A stretch of 64,000 nucleotides of DNA from Rhizopus arrhizus (GCA_024220505.1 JAKZZE010000002.1:1550001-1614000); one strand, 5' to 3'. Counted from the stretch's first letter, positions 37,495 through 49,200 are shown. Made by a program: numbers and translations. The notes: generated from the letters alone by a model not told the origin.

Positions 37495-38070
37495 TTTTAT
37501 TATCAGAAAGAGAGAATAAGAGAAAAGAAGAAGAAAAAAAAAAGGGAAAAAATGGGTGTGTGTATGAGCGTGTAAGCGTTTGGTGTGTAAATTATTAGAA
37601 TATATTGGATGAAGCTGTCGGGAATCAAGTTAATAAGCCACTCTTACTTTTTGTTTTATCGCTCAGAAACAAATATTTCTTTCTTTTATGCAATTATTTT
37701 GATATTAATGCACTTAATTTCTTTCTATTGAATACTTTTTTATAGTGTGTGTGTGTGCTATTATAATATTAAAAAGTGAAAAAAACTGTCTCATTTTTAT
37801 TGAACTTTAAACAAAGTTCAAGAATGTATACAAAACTTAACTTTTTGTGCTTGTCTTGCTGGCATCCAAGTTAAAGAGTTTATTATTATTATTATGACTA
37901 TACTAACAAAGTAAATGCTTAAGATAAAATGTATTCATATTATGTTCTTTGATAAAATAATGATTTTCTTTAGTGATGTATGACATTAAGAAGAAAATAA
38001 AAAAAGGAGAAAAATTTATTTTAAAATAACATCATAGAGGAACATGTGCTCCTTTTTTATAAACACTTGC
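37495..38070. other. Intergenic
   Basis: AT-rich with GT and TTA short repeats near 37748 and 37883. No gene seen; contains the likely promoter of the Sds3-like gene. Confidence 0.6.
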
Positions 38071-38270
38071 TCAATCATTATCCGTAATTTCTTCTTTACT
38101 GAAGTTCGCATATTTGAGCGGGTTCTGTTTCCTTAGAATGTCAGTATAGCCTACAAAAATCTTATTTAATCACATGAAGAGAACATACACATCATAGTAT
38201 GTAAACACACTTGTAATAAATGGAATTTGGGTCCTTTTGATTTTATCTCTTTTCTTGAGTTGCTATTCAT
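38071..38270 (-). CDS. Small spliced ORF, 47 aa, unknown
   Basis: Two exons (38270-38207, 38150-38071) joined by a 56-nt intron ending TTTTTGTAG give a 47-aa protein. It starts MNSNSRKEIKSKGPKF and ends YANFSKEEITDND. The second exon reads cleanly from the acceptor to the stop, and the first is Lys-rich. The donor (T|GTTTAC) is weak and the start could be further upstream. Not recognised; the size and basic-then-polar layout would fit a small mitochondrial or ribosome-associated protein, but that is a guess. Confidence 0.35.
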
Positions 38271-38774
38271 GACTTGTGACAAGCAGCATAAACGATTCAA
38301 CGCCTTAAAAAATTCACCCTTCTCTTCCAGTCACTTTCTTTAAACTTGACTGACACAAAAAAAAAGAAGGAAAAAAAAAAAAAAGATAAAAACTGAGGAA
38401 TTAAAGCAGAATTGATAAAAGATACCTCGTTTGAGGTTTACGCAAGGGTTGATATCATTCTTTGTTAGTAAAAATGCTTTTTCAATCAAGAGATATCTTA
38501 ATTTTACATGTATATCCTGAATAGTATAGAAACCAATATGTTTTATAAAAAAAAGGGGATATATTAACAGGAGAATCATATAATTTTTGCTTTAAATATT
38601 TGACTTGAAGAATATTATGAAACGAACACCTGTTGTAAAAAGAACCCAACGTTAGCTAATAAATTGTCATACATGCTGCGCAAATATCATAAAATTGGGG
38701 TTCCTGTAAATTCAATCACCGCGGACAATTTAGAAAACACAGTAACGAGCTTTTTTAAGGTTTAACTTGACACT
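38271..38774. other. Intergenic between divergent small ORF and DTD gene
   Basis: A/T runs (38359-38384) and nothing else recognised. Likely serves as promoter for both flanking genes. Confidence 0.55.
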
Positions 38775-39448
38775 ATGAAAGCAGTAGTCCAAAGAGTTGC
38801 TAAAGCCAGTGTGACAGGTACAATCTATATATAAAAGTACAGTATATTAAAAAATGGATGTATAGTGGATAATAGAGTGGTTGGCTCTATTCAAAAGGGT
38901 TTATGCGTTCTTTTGGGTATTGGTACAGATGACACAGAAAAAGATGTTGATTACATGGTCAATAAGATTTTGAACATCAGAGTCTTTGATGACAATGGTG
39001 CTATGTGGAAAAAAGGTGTAAAGGACTCTGGCCTTGAACTTTTATGCGGTATGATGTTATTCTTATTATTAAAGAAAGCATACTCATGCTTGTATGTAGT
39101 TTCTCAATTCACATTACAAGGATCCACCATAAAAGGAAACAAACCGGATTTTCACAAGGCCATGAAGACTGAATCTGCTAAAGTGATGTATCAACTGTTC
39201 ATGGACAAATTAGGTAAAGCCTATGATCCATCTAAGATTCAAGGTAATACGATATCATGATTTTATTTTGTGTATTTTCATCCATTACTTTCTTTAGATG
39301 GTGAGTTTGGTGCAATGATGATGGTGGATATAAGTAATGATGGTAAGATATATACAAAGTTATATAACAACAGATTGAACTTATATATACACTAGGACCA
39401 GTAACTTTACAACTTGATTCAAGAAAGTTCACTTATGATTCAGTATAA
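38775..39448 (+). CDS. DTD1: D-aminoacyl-tRNA deacylase
   Basis: Five exons (38775-38817, 38866-39048, 39100-39243, 39298-39342, 39396-39448) give 155 aa, the usual family length. The start MKAVVQRVAKASV and VGSIQKGLCVLLGI match the N-terminal strand region. The two active-site signatures are present: SQFTL at residues 77-81 and a Gly-cis-Pro motif NDGPVT at 137-142. The enzyme removes D-amino acids (and glycine from tRNA-Ala) from mischarged tRNAs in the cytosol. All splice sites are GT-AG with introns of 48-54 nt. Nothing odd in the sequence. Confidence 0.96.
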
Positions 39449-41481
39449 ATAAATCATAGATAAAAAGTACTATTAATCCTTTCTATCACCATGTCCCCCC
39501 CCTTTTTTTTTTTTTCTTTTTCAAATACATTACATATGGTTTTTTATATACATACAGTTAGATAGCTTTTACTTTTGTCATCACTTAATACATATCAAAA
39601 CTTATACTTTATCGAAAAAAAAGAAAGCATCCTTTTTACCTCATTTCAATATCTGCTGACAATTTGTTCTGTCTAATACGTCTTTTCTACTTTGTATTTT
39701 TATAAAACAATTTATTAGGTCTAATCTTGTGTAATGCAAATGAAAAGTAACTCTAAACATGTGTGTAGTTTTCCATGCAAAATTAAAGTTGAAGGCGTAA
39801 CATTCTGGTAGCAGAGTACAGTTTATAGCATAAGCGTAGTACTGTATAATCTTGTTTGTACACAATGTAGTGGCTACAAAACTTCAAATTGCAGCAATTA
39901 AATGTATTCGGATGCAGAGGAATGAACTGAATGAAGCAAGAAATGCAACTTGTACACCATCGTCCCTTGCATGAAACATACCAAGCGCTGTATCATAACA
40001 AATTAGCAAGGCGAAGTACTCTATTCATCTTTTGTGAATGAGTTTGAAACAAGAAAAAGCCATCTTTTGATTGTTACTGTGTAGGATACGATTGACCAAG
40101 TTTCAATAGACCATACGGTATTCTTCTCTATTTTATGAATTCATAAAATTTTTCTTAAACACGTCAAATCATATCCAATCGTAACTGATTCATTAAGACT
40201 CCCATTATCCTTCTTCATTTAAATCGCCTTTGTTTAATTGACTCTAGAACTAACGATTCGGGTTACTTTATTTGTTTTATTCTAGAACATTTACACAAAA
40301 GAGGGCGCTTCATTCCACCATCTCTGCGCGTAACTTTATTTGTTTGATATCCCAACAAGTCAGCAGCCTGTTGATCCTTAATTGTAAATGCTGCGCAACA
40401 AACAATTAGCCTTTCAAAACAGAATAAAGTCTTTATTCTCAGGAATTGTGTCAAACAATGCCAGTTGCATCGAACGCGTCATTTCACTCATAACAACAGA
40501 ACAAGTGAACACGAGAACAAAGGTCAGTTTTCCAATGTGATTTCTAATGAAGCCCCTTTAAATAGTTTTTTTTATTAATCAAGATATACGTGAGGCTAAC
40601 AAACAAAAAAGGGGCATGATAAGTCTTGCGTTTCAGTTGTTATTTTAACATTTTTGGTATCGCGTCAGACCGAGCTGCTTTACAGAAATAATACTTTATT
40701 GGTTTTAATAAAATCGGTCTTTTTTTTTATATTTCTTTAGAATAACAATATCTTCCCTTATTATTACGTCAAGATTATCACGCTTGTCATCTATTCATCA
40801 GAATAACAAAGAGAAAAAAGAGACAAGTGTCGTTTTAAATAAGGTTCTACGTCCCTGAATGTTTACGACACTCATGCTGATTAAAGAGACAAGTATATTT
40901 ATTTTTACGGAAAGAAACAACAAACAAAACTAAATGAGCTAACAATTCATCATTGATGCGCCTCCCCTCTCCCCTTTTCTCTCCCTATCAGCGTATGAAC
41001 TTCTTAGAAACATCAAACACCGATTTCTCCTGTTTGGTGCGACCCCAATGTATCGGCAATGATTCTTTTTTAAAAAAGAATGTCATGTTGTCATATCAAT
41101 GCTTTCAAATTGAAGGATCCTCTCTTGTCGTTTCTGTAAATAAGAGTTCAAGTTTTCACTGCTTGCTATTTTAGATATAAACCAAATGATGGCGCTTGCA
41201 AAAGATACTTTTGTTTGAACTTTCGGCTACATTTTCCTTTTAGAAAAGCTGATGGTTTACTTGCTATTTTTTTGGTGACAAACAGTTTTCGAGAAAAAAA
41301 AATCTTCTTAATAAAATACCTTCCACTATCTTTCTTGAAGTTTACTATATTCAATATAATAGCGCATGTCCTGCCAGCAAACTAATTTTATTTGCCATAC
41401 ATTCATTGGTAGTACTTTTTAGAAGAAAGTCAGTAACTCGGAACAGACAAAAAAAAAATAGAAAGAAAGAAAGAAAAAAGA

Positions 41482-41513
<32 letters not shown>

Positions 41514-42150
41514 ATAGAAAAATTAGTTATCGTAATACTGCTTGTCAACTTTGTAGAAATAGACATGTGTGTATATAGAAAAGAAGAAGAGGAAGCAATA
41601 TTTGCTTTATAGTTCAAACTACAAAAACTTTTTTAGGAACAGATCTTGAACACTTGTATTGCATAAATTTTTAATATTTTGAAACCAATTACCAATAAAA
41701 AAGTAAGATAAAAACTGATCAACCAAAAAAAAAAAAAAATACAGTTTCAAATTGCATAAAATAAATAAATAAACGGTTTTCATTTTATGTAAAAAGCAAG
41801 CATAATATTTGCAGTATCATTGATACTTTGATCATGTCTCATCTTTATTTTAAAGAAAAAAATATCAAAAAATATCAAAAAAGGAGAAAGTTCATATTTA
41901 TGCAGCAATTTCCTTTTAACAATGAATTATGCATCGAATATATCAAGATAGGATCGAGATTAATAAATTGAAATATTCTAAAGCTTTCGATGTGATTTTT
42001 GTTTGATTTTTTTTTTTTTCTAAGAAAAAAAACTGGCATAAACAGTAATTATGAACGCTGTTCCACGAAGCCCGTGTAACAATGCATATATGCGATCTCG
42101 AACATCACAAAAAAGGTCTTTTGTGTGTCTTATACACATCCGGCCTTTCC
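39449..42150. other. Long intergenic stretch, 2.7 kb
   Basis: Mostly AT-rich and without a supported gene. Items seen: a C9 run followed by T13 near 39494; two copies of a TAACTTTATTTGTTT-like direct repeat near 40263 and 40330; a weak 48-codon frame at 40995-41135 that could splice to a stop at 41178; an A/G tract at 41447-41520. None is strong enough to call. The end contains the TATA box of the micro-gene at 42285. Confidence 0.5.
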
Positions 42151-42160
42151 TTATAAAAAG
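42151..42160 (+). promoter_or_regulatory. TATA box before the CCHC micro-gene
   Basis: TTATAAAAAG preceded by GC-richer DNA and followed by a CT-rich leader, 125 nt upstream of the ATG at 42285. Typical spacing for a fungal core promoter. No transcript evidence. Confidence 0.5.
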
Positions 42161-42284
42161 GGTCTCGCACTGAAGACGGGAAAAAAAGAAAAAAAACCCA
42201 ATCTTCTCCTTTTCTTTCCTATTCTTTTTTTTTTATTTTTTTATTTTTTTTTCTTTAGTACACAAATTTTATGCTAATTGGAAT

Positions 42285-42419
42285 ATGGTTGAATTACTTC
42301 AGAAAATAAGCTTTTACAATTACAAGAATCAACAGTTGTCATCATCCAAAGGAGAAAAGATATGTTATTTTTGTGGTTCAACAAAGCATGTATCGTCAGA
42401 TTGCCCTTTATATGCATGA
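42285..42419 (+). CDS. 44-aa CCHC zinc-knuckle micro-protein
   Basis: An ATG-to-TGA frame of 45 codons: MVELLQKISFYNYKNQQ, a short Ser/Lys linker, then CYFCGSTKHVSSDC, which fits C-x2-C-x4-H-x4-C exactly, and a PLYA end. This zinc knuckle binds single-stranded nucleic acid in Gag-like proteins and in RNA-processing factors. A TATA box and CT-rich leader lie upstream, and a TTTCTTTAG acceptor-like site at 42249-42257 means it could instead be the last exon of a longer transcript. Retrotransposon Gag debris is an alternative, but the LINE ORF1 in this window has two knuckles of different sequence. Confidence 0.5.
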   Translation: MVELLQKISFYNYKNQQLSSSKGEKICYFCGSTKHVSSDCPLYA

Positions 42420-43210
42420 ATGACGACAACTGCCACAGCAAGAAAGAAAGACGTCATGATTATTTCTTTTTCTTATTTATTTATACGTTTTATATGGTGC
42501 TCAGCTTTGGTTTTTTCGCCTTGGGGCTTTTATTTTATTCTTTGCTATAGTACTTTTTAGTGTACATCTGTATTTTCTTTTTCAGAAGCTTCTTATATGA
42601 TCCCTTCTATAGTACATAAATTTTCTACTTTCTGTATATTTTTTCTATTATTTTCTTCATTTATACCTTACTTTTTACTGAATAAAATAGATACTTTGAT
42701 CTCATGCCTTTCATTCTATGTCTTAATTTCTTTTTGTTATGAAAGGCGTTGACAGCAAACCTTGTTGAAATAATCTATCGGTCAATGTCCTGTTTCTGTA
42801 AACTAAAAGTGACGTAGTTTGATGGTAAGAAGGAGTAGCAAAAGGGAAAAAGCAATGCCACGGGCCTACCCCCCCCCTCCCCTTACTTGATGATTTTGAT
42901 AAAGGGGACCACAAACAATTTACGTTTTACAAACTCGGATAGTATTTGGGATTATTTAAGACTTGGATTTCTTTTTTTAGAAGCTTGAACAGAAATTATA
43001 AAAAATTTGTACTCTCGCTTTTAAAACTTTACAAAGTCAGGTACTGAACATGCTAAGCAAAGCTAATAAAAGAAACAGTCGCCATACAGACATGGCTTTT
43101 GAGAAGAAAAAAAAATCATATTATTGGGCTTCTTAATAAGACCACTCTGAAATCAAGCTTGTTTATATAAAACGAGCAGGTTGGAGATAGTAGAATATAT
43201 ATTTTTTTTA
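42420..43210. other. Intergenic
   Basis: AT-rich; a C9-rich stretch near 42869. No gene seen. Confidence 0.55.
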
Positions 43211-45823
43211 TTAAGCACCTTTAGATGAATTCTTGTGGAATAATTTATCGAATACTTTCTGTATTATAGATTAGCTTACACAACCCTTTATTCATATTTA
43301 TTTTTACCTGAATAGATCCTTTTCTGGATTTCCTTCTCGTGTTATTTTCATTTTCCTTCATAAACTTGTCTTGGTTTTCTGCTGTTCCTTCAGGTCTCAT
43401 GGATTCTATACCAGGGATTCCTGAATAATTTTGACCGATGTCATCTAATAATTATGGTTAAATATGCGAAATCTGTTGTGAAAATAATCATTTTTACCTG
43501 TGGGATGGATAGCAGCATTGGTTGGCACTTGAGCACTTTTACGATTTCCGAACGCATGGTCGTTCACAGTACCCATTGTATTATCCTTATTGCTTGGTAA
43601 ATTGGTAGCGTTATCGGCAGATAAAGACATTGGATTGTAATCAGGGCCTGTATTAATCACTTTATTACTAACCAAATCGTTCTTTTGCTGGCTGCTCATC
43701 GATTCGTCGGTTGCTATGCCTGATGCATGATCAAATGAACTAGGTGTTTCAGTGTGATGGTTCATGTCTGTAGTAAGCCGATTATTATTGGCTACATCCT
43801 TGTTATCGTAAGGCGTATTACTAGAGGTCTGATAAGATATGCCACCGATGTTATTGTAGGGTTCGTCATGGCCGCTGCTATGCAGGTTTTGCTGACCGTA
43901 GGATGGATCCTGGCGATCAGCAAAATCAGGGGCTGTGTTGTGATCAGACATCTTATGTTGAGGCTCAGCAGTAACTCCACTAGGGCTTATAATATGATTG
44001 TACTCTGATCTTTGTTGATCCTTCTTGAATCCGGCCATGCCCGATTGTTGTCGTTTGTAAGCCTCAGCATCTGATATGCGACGCTGTTGACTACCAGGAG
44101 AAGGTAGTGAGCCATGACTAAACCGACGAAAGGCTGACGTAACAGCAGCACCGCCAGCTGCTGCCTTTGATTTGAAACCAGACGCAAAACTACTTCTTCG
44201 TCTTTGTTTTTCAGCTGTAGTTTCCATCTTTCTTTGGGTAACAGGCTCATGAGCTTGCTTCATCTCACCCTCTTCAGAGCTAGCTTCTCCATTAATCGCA
44301 CGAGTACTACTGAAGCTTTCATTTTTATTCTCAATAATCGCAGGTTTACTCTGAGCTCGCTTGCTTTCGTCATCCACAGCCTTGTTTATGCCATAACAGT
44401 TTTTGTCAGCCACCAGGACACCATCAAGTTGGGGAATTCCAGTGTCCAATCCGATCCACTCATTACGCAGCTTGTTGTTTTCTATGCCAGCAGGTACAGA
44501 TCTCGCGGTTCTATCAGCTGATACTGGCTCGGTGCTTGCTGTTCCGGGCATGGATTTGACAGCGGCAGAAGTATCTGTGAAACCAGTCGAGTTTAGTTTG
44601 GATTCCTTTGGTGTATGTTCTGAACTTTTTTGGCATTGTGAGCAGAGCTTTTGATCATCATTCACAGGGTCCTTTACACGCCCACAAGAAATGCACTCTT
44701 TATTAGCAGTCAATTCATCATCGACAGAGGACATCTTGTTTTGTCTAAAGCCAACAGGCTTCGAATCAGAATCTTGTGTGGGTTCATTTGTCTTGTCTTT
44801 ATCGTTATCATGGCTGCTACCAAAGAGAACAGCAGCAGCAGCAGTAGCTGTAGCAGCGACGCTTGCAACAGCACCGGTAGCCAACTTTGAATAACTAATT
44901 TCTTTATTCTTTTCAGCGTCCTTTTCTGATTGTTGATCTTGGATAAATTCTTTGCTTTCTTGAACAGGTGTTAGCCTACTGCCTGCAAATTGTTGCATTT
45001 CTTTATCATCATCCACAGAGCCAATTGGTTCACGATCAGATGCTTGATTATCTGTCTCTGATGGAATATAAGGCTTATTATCCCTTGGTGATACAGGACC
45101 ATTACCTGGAGCCAATTCTTCCCGACGAAGAAAACTGTCAGGACCAGAAAGAGCAGAAGAGCGCCTGTGGGAAGGTATCGAAACACCTTTTTGATCCCTG
45201 TTTGGAGCTGATGATCGTCTGGTGCGGTCACCAGCATATGAGGGTAAATTGGAGATTGCTTCATGATGAAAATCGCCTTTATCCAATGCTGACCTTGAAG
45301 GATTATTTTCGGTATCAAGCGTGTTTGGATCTTCAAAGAACTGAAGAGGCTCAGCATGTGGAGCAGACTGACGACGCATTTCTGAAGAGCTGAATGGTGT
45401 AGATGACTCTGATTCCTTTGTACTATTGATTATTTGCATATCATCTATTCTAGAATTGGGTCCAAATGTATTTCTTTTTGTGTTTTTATTCATAGATTGT
45501 TCGTGTTTTTCGGCATTTAGATGAAACATGTCAAATCCGTGGACTTTCTTGGGTACAGCATCATCATTTTGTTTTCGAGATACTGGACTCCATCCTACTT
45601 CAGAGCTTTGTATATTACTTGAAGGATCCAATTTTGTTCCTATCCGTTGAGCTTCTGCAGGTGCTCCACTACGATCAATAGAGGAAGATCGCTGCTCGAT
45701 GCTTTTGGATAAGAGGAATAGAGAAACAAGGTGAGTGTATGTTTTTAATTTCCTTTTTTTTTTTTACTTAATCATTTACGGTGCATTATGTGTTGTATTA
45801 AAATCAGGATTCCAGTTTTTCAT
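43211..45823 (-). CDS. Large disordered protein with a double CxxC segment, unknown
   Basis: Four exons (45823-45780, 45701-43498, 43444-43308, 43258-43211) give 810 aa. Not recognised. Most of it is Ser/Asp/Asn/Lys-rich and should be disordered. Three parts stand out. One is repeated R-R-x-S sites (RRQSAP, RRSSAP, RRSSAL), likely PKA or 14-3-3 targets. One is a hydrophobic Ala-rich helix (LATGAVASVAATATAAAAVL), which could be a membrane or amphipathic segment. Just after it comes CISCGRVKDPVNDDQKLCSQC, two CxxC pairs that could bind zinc. The C-terminus is basic (KVFDKLFHKN). A role at the plasma membrane, as for fungal eisosome proteins, is possible but not shown. The first-exon join is the least certain. 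Confidence 0.65.
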
Positions 45824-46132
45824 TATTGATAGTTAATAAAAAAGTAAAGAAGTAAGGAAAGAAAAGGAGGAACAAGCCTAATTTAATAATAACTGGGATA
45901 TGTAGATCTTTTTCATGTGGAAATTGGTTTAGTTTCATGAGCAATTTAATGATTTATGCGCATGATTTTTGATTGCGGACAATAAAGAAAAAAGGGTCTT
46001 TAAAATGATAAAACACTACTAAATTGACTAGGATTAAATAATGGAAGCTAAATAAAATAAACCAATGAAAGCTTGAGAAATTCATATGTATTTTTGCAAG
46101 TATGAATTCATGCTACCTTTTTGAGACATTTA
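45824..46132. other. Intergenic upstream of the disordered-protein gene
   Basis: AT-rich; ends at the MITE. Nothing else seen. Confidence 0.55.
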
Positions 46133-46232
46133 CACTATTTCCAGAAATTAAAGTCGCATTTTGTAAAGTTTTATAATACAATTGATATGTAATTGCGACA
46201 AGTCACAGCGACTTTGATTTCTGGAAATGGTG
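46133..46232. mobile_element. 100-bp MITE with 26-bp terminal inverted repeats and TA target site
   Basis: The left end CACTATTTCCAGAAATTAAA(GTCGC) and the inverted right end CACCATTTCCAGAAATCAAA(GTCGC) match at 24 of 26 positions. Both ends are flanked by TA (46131-46132 and 46233-46234), the target duplication of Tc1/mariner transposases. The 48-nt middle carries no coding sequence, so it is non-autonomous. No second copy was noticed in this window. Confidence 0.8.
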
Positions 46233-46599
46233 TATGATAAATAATTATGTCAATCTTTAATAATCAGTGATCGTTCAAAAAACATAGACCTGTAAAGGAT
46301 ATGCTTAGTTAAAAAAACACACACACATACATATATATATATACACTGAATTAATAATGTCATTTAACGCTTTTGCAGACTCTAATTGACAGTTAAACAG
46401 GTTTAATTATTTGTTAATAAAGCTTGGTCTTAGCCTTAAAATCTCTATATGAAAAAAAGACTGTGTATTTAATTTTGTCTATGAGTGGTCGAGTTGGATG
46501 AAATGGTATTCTCATATATATACTCTATTTTAACCCAATTAATTTTTATTTATTTATATTAAAATAAGACTTAAGCGCACGGTATTCTTAATACACCTT
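46233..46599. other. Intergenic with CA/TA microsatellite
   Basis: A CA-then-TA repeat lies at about 46317-46343. No gene or RNA seen. Confidence 0.6.
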
Positions 46600-47413
46600 A
46601 ATCGTCCAAGTCAGATCAAAAAGGAGCGTAAGGGAGATAAAAAAAAACATCCTTTGGGATAAAGGATGAAAAAAATAAAAGGAAAGTAAACGAGTAAGAA
46701 GGGAAAGACATGTCATAGACATCAGTGTGAATTCTGGAGTAACCAATTTAAGACTTGTTTTCCGGGAAAGAGTGGAGATGAGAGGCAATTTCGATTATGA
46801 AGGTGATCGAGCTCAAAAAGAGTCAGACATATGCTGGGCTAACTGAGAAACCAAGAGAAAACGGATTGAAAGGAGCGTGGTTTGCGAATGGGTAGTAAGT
46901 TCAAAAGAAAAGACAAGGGATCTTTCATTCGTAGTCGTCATTTGTAACCTTCGATGCATGCCGAGACATTGGATAGCATATTTCTTGGAAAGAGAGCAGT
47001 CAGAATGCTTGGGATAGGGCATGAATAACCAGAAAGGTTATTATTCTGACAAGTGACAGCATAAGTGAGAGTGAACTCAGAAAAGGATCTACCCGGGGAA
47101 GATGTCATATCCGACTTAGTATGAGTGTGTTGGCAACTATACTACTACCGAGGACAGAAAGATGGCTTTCTCTAAGGATATTACTCTGGTGTTTGATTTT
47201 AAGAAGAATGTCTTGGAGGAAAAAATCAAGCTGAGCAGGGGTATGATACAATGGGTACTCCAGATAACGGACTGAAGTATGGCTTGATTAATCATGCCAT
47301 ATGATTCCCTGTTGTATCGCCAGGGATATCCAGGATGAGTATCCTACACCAGACAGATAAGGCAACGCAGTCTTGTTGAGGTTAACTTTGGTATTAGAGG
47401 CCGATCATATATT
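46600..47413 (-). mobile_element. Decayed LINE reverse transcriptase, C-terminal part, copy 2
   Basis: The minus strand reads LSGVGYSSWISLAIQQG, VRYLEYPLYHTPAQLDFFL, then LSVLGSSIVANTLILSRI, a TGA where Trp is expected, and HLPRVDPF. Further down, KKYAIQCLGMHRRLQ forms the C-terminal knuckle. This is the thumb and C-terminal region of the same LINE family as the plus-strand copy at 4.1-5.0 kb. Stops (one Trp-to-TGA) and frameshifts show it is dead. Confidence 0.8.
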
Positions 47414-47548
47414 GTAAGTAGTTCAATAAAGATTGGCCATAAACGATAAAAGGATTATTATTTCCCCTGGAGCAAAATTGAGTTTTTGCTATTTGAACTC
47501 TATTTCATACATCTATACTGCTTTTTTAAACCGCGTTTTGTAGCGTAA

Positions 47549-49200
47549 TCAACCTATCTTGCACTCTAGACTGGCATAGCCGTGTACAATGCGTGTAACA
47601 GACTTCATTATCAATAATAGAAAATGAAAGGAGCTAGTTAATAAAGAAGCGTCGAATTGTATTCTGATATATGTAATCCACTGGAAAAATGACAGCTTCA
47701 ATTGCTGCAAGGCATACAGGAACAAAGAAACGTCACACTCTAAAACACGGTTTGGATTTGCCACATAGGTTGCAGCAAAAGTTTTTAAAGATGGCTTCTC
47801 TTTACCCTCCTCATCTCTCACATCCTCCTCATCTTCTTCTGAGCTGCTCTCGCTCATCTCGATTCCAGGCCCTTTCAAGTCAGCCATGATCTTTTCATCT
47901 ATTTCCACAACAGATGGAGTGATTGTATGCTTCCACTTATCTCTCATCATTAACATCATTCTAATAGTAAGGTCAGACGTTGTCTCTTTGTATTCATTGC
48001 AAAGATCTGGCTCATTCATCTCGTATTCAAAGTTCGTTGTTTGTGAGTTAAAAAGCGACTTTCTCAATTTATTTCTGAGCTATTCCTATTTTATCCCTAG
48101 CCCTTTCTCAAGTTTAATAAGAGCATCTTTTCAGTTCTAACTTTGACTTTTCTCATTTTAATTTGGGCCTCTTCTCCAATTTGCTGAAAAATACAATAGG
48201 TGCCTTGTTTACGCTGGTCTTCACTCTTAATCCTTATACCCTTTAATGAGTTTAAAATTTTTATCCATAAAAAAAATGTTTATGCAGGTCTGTTTAGGGA
48301 CTTACTGCATGTCTGAGGGCAGCAGGAGGTAAAACCAGGGAATAGTTACACTTTTTGATCTTGCGTGTTATTTTATTGATATAATGAATGCTTTTATTTT
48401 GTAAAATAGCCTGATATTCAAGTAATGTGGTTCTGTCTTGTTCTTCCTGTGTGTTGTTCTCATATATCTACATTGTTTCAGGATCATATACTTTTTGGTT
48501 TGCAATTCCTAATTGTTCCTGTAGCTATTCTTCCGTGTTTAATATAGTCTACATCGAGAAATATTTGCTTTCATCTTTTGTATTTAGTGTTACCATTCAC
48601 GAGATTGTTTTTAAGCAAGAGAAATAAGCCATTTGGGAAAAGGACTCTGCATTGTGAGCTTATCTGATCATTGTGTGTAGTAGATAAAATAGAGAAATTA
48701 GGTCAACAAATTCTGACAGATCGAACTCGAATTTATAAAGTCTCAAATAAAGTGACGATAAATCTATTTCAGGACATGTTTGAGGAAAATAAACAAAGAA
48801 AAAAAAAAAAAAAAGTAAATTAGGTCCAATTCATTTCATGTTTTACAAGTTTCAGTGAAGGATCAACCTAAATTTTCTTTAATCTTTCTTAGCTCGGTAA
48901 CTGAGCCTCGGGAAAAAACAATTGATTAGCGCGTAAATTCAACCCCAGTAAGGACCCTAGTAGAGATGAATAATTGGATTGAGCTATCTAGTGGCTTACA
49001 TTGTTCTCTGCTTCATTATTCTTTGTGAACTTGTGAAAACAAAGCACTAAATGAGGATTGTCTGTGATGTTTAGAGTCTGAAAGCTGATGACAGAAATTT
49101 GCCAGTGCCATTTTTTGGTGTGTTTAATGAAATCGGATGATGAAAATACGACGATTGTTGGGATTGGAATCAGATCGTTTGAAATTATCAGATCTTTCAT
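47549..49200 (-). pseudogene. Decayed multi-exon gene with several stop codons of C-to-T type
   Basis: Three well-joined exons (48596-48306, 48240-48142, 48079-47549) read in phase. Clear coding segments are LGIANQKVYDPETM, TTLLEYQAILQNKSIHYINK, SLVLPPAALRHAGIRIKSED and, in the last exon, an acidic ESSSEEDEEDVRDEEGKEK. The frame continues upstream to about 48770. It is broken by five stops: TAA and TGA before the possible ATG at 48596, and three TAG after it. A further exon-like frame (49200-49003, MKDLIISNDLIPIPTIVVF) ends in a good donor (AAT|GTAAGC). Each stop is one C-to-T change from Gln or Arg. Alternatively a 137-nt intron could remove the three TAGs. Family not recognised. Confidence 0.5.

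Noticed and set aside
41406..41612. 68-codon Lys/Glu frame
   Set aside because: It is the translation of an A/G simple tract.
47549..49200. Reassigned genetic code (TAG/TAA read as Gln)
   Set aside because: Intact genes in the window end normally at TAA, TAG and TGA, so the stops in the relic are better explained by decay.
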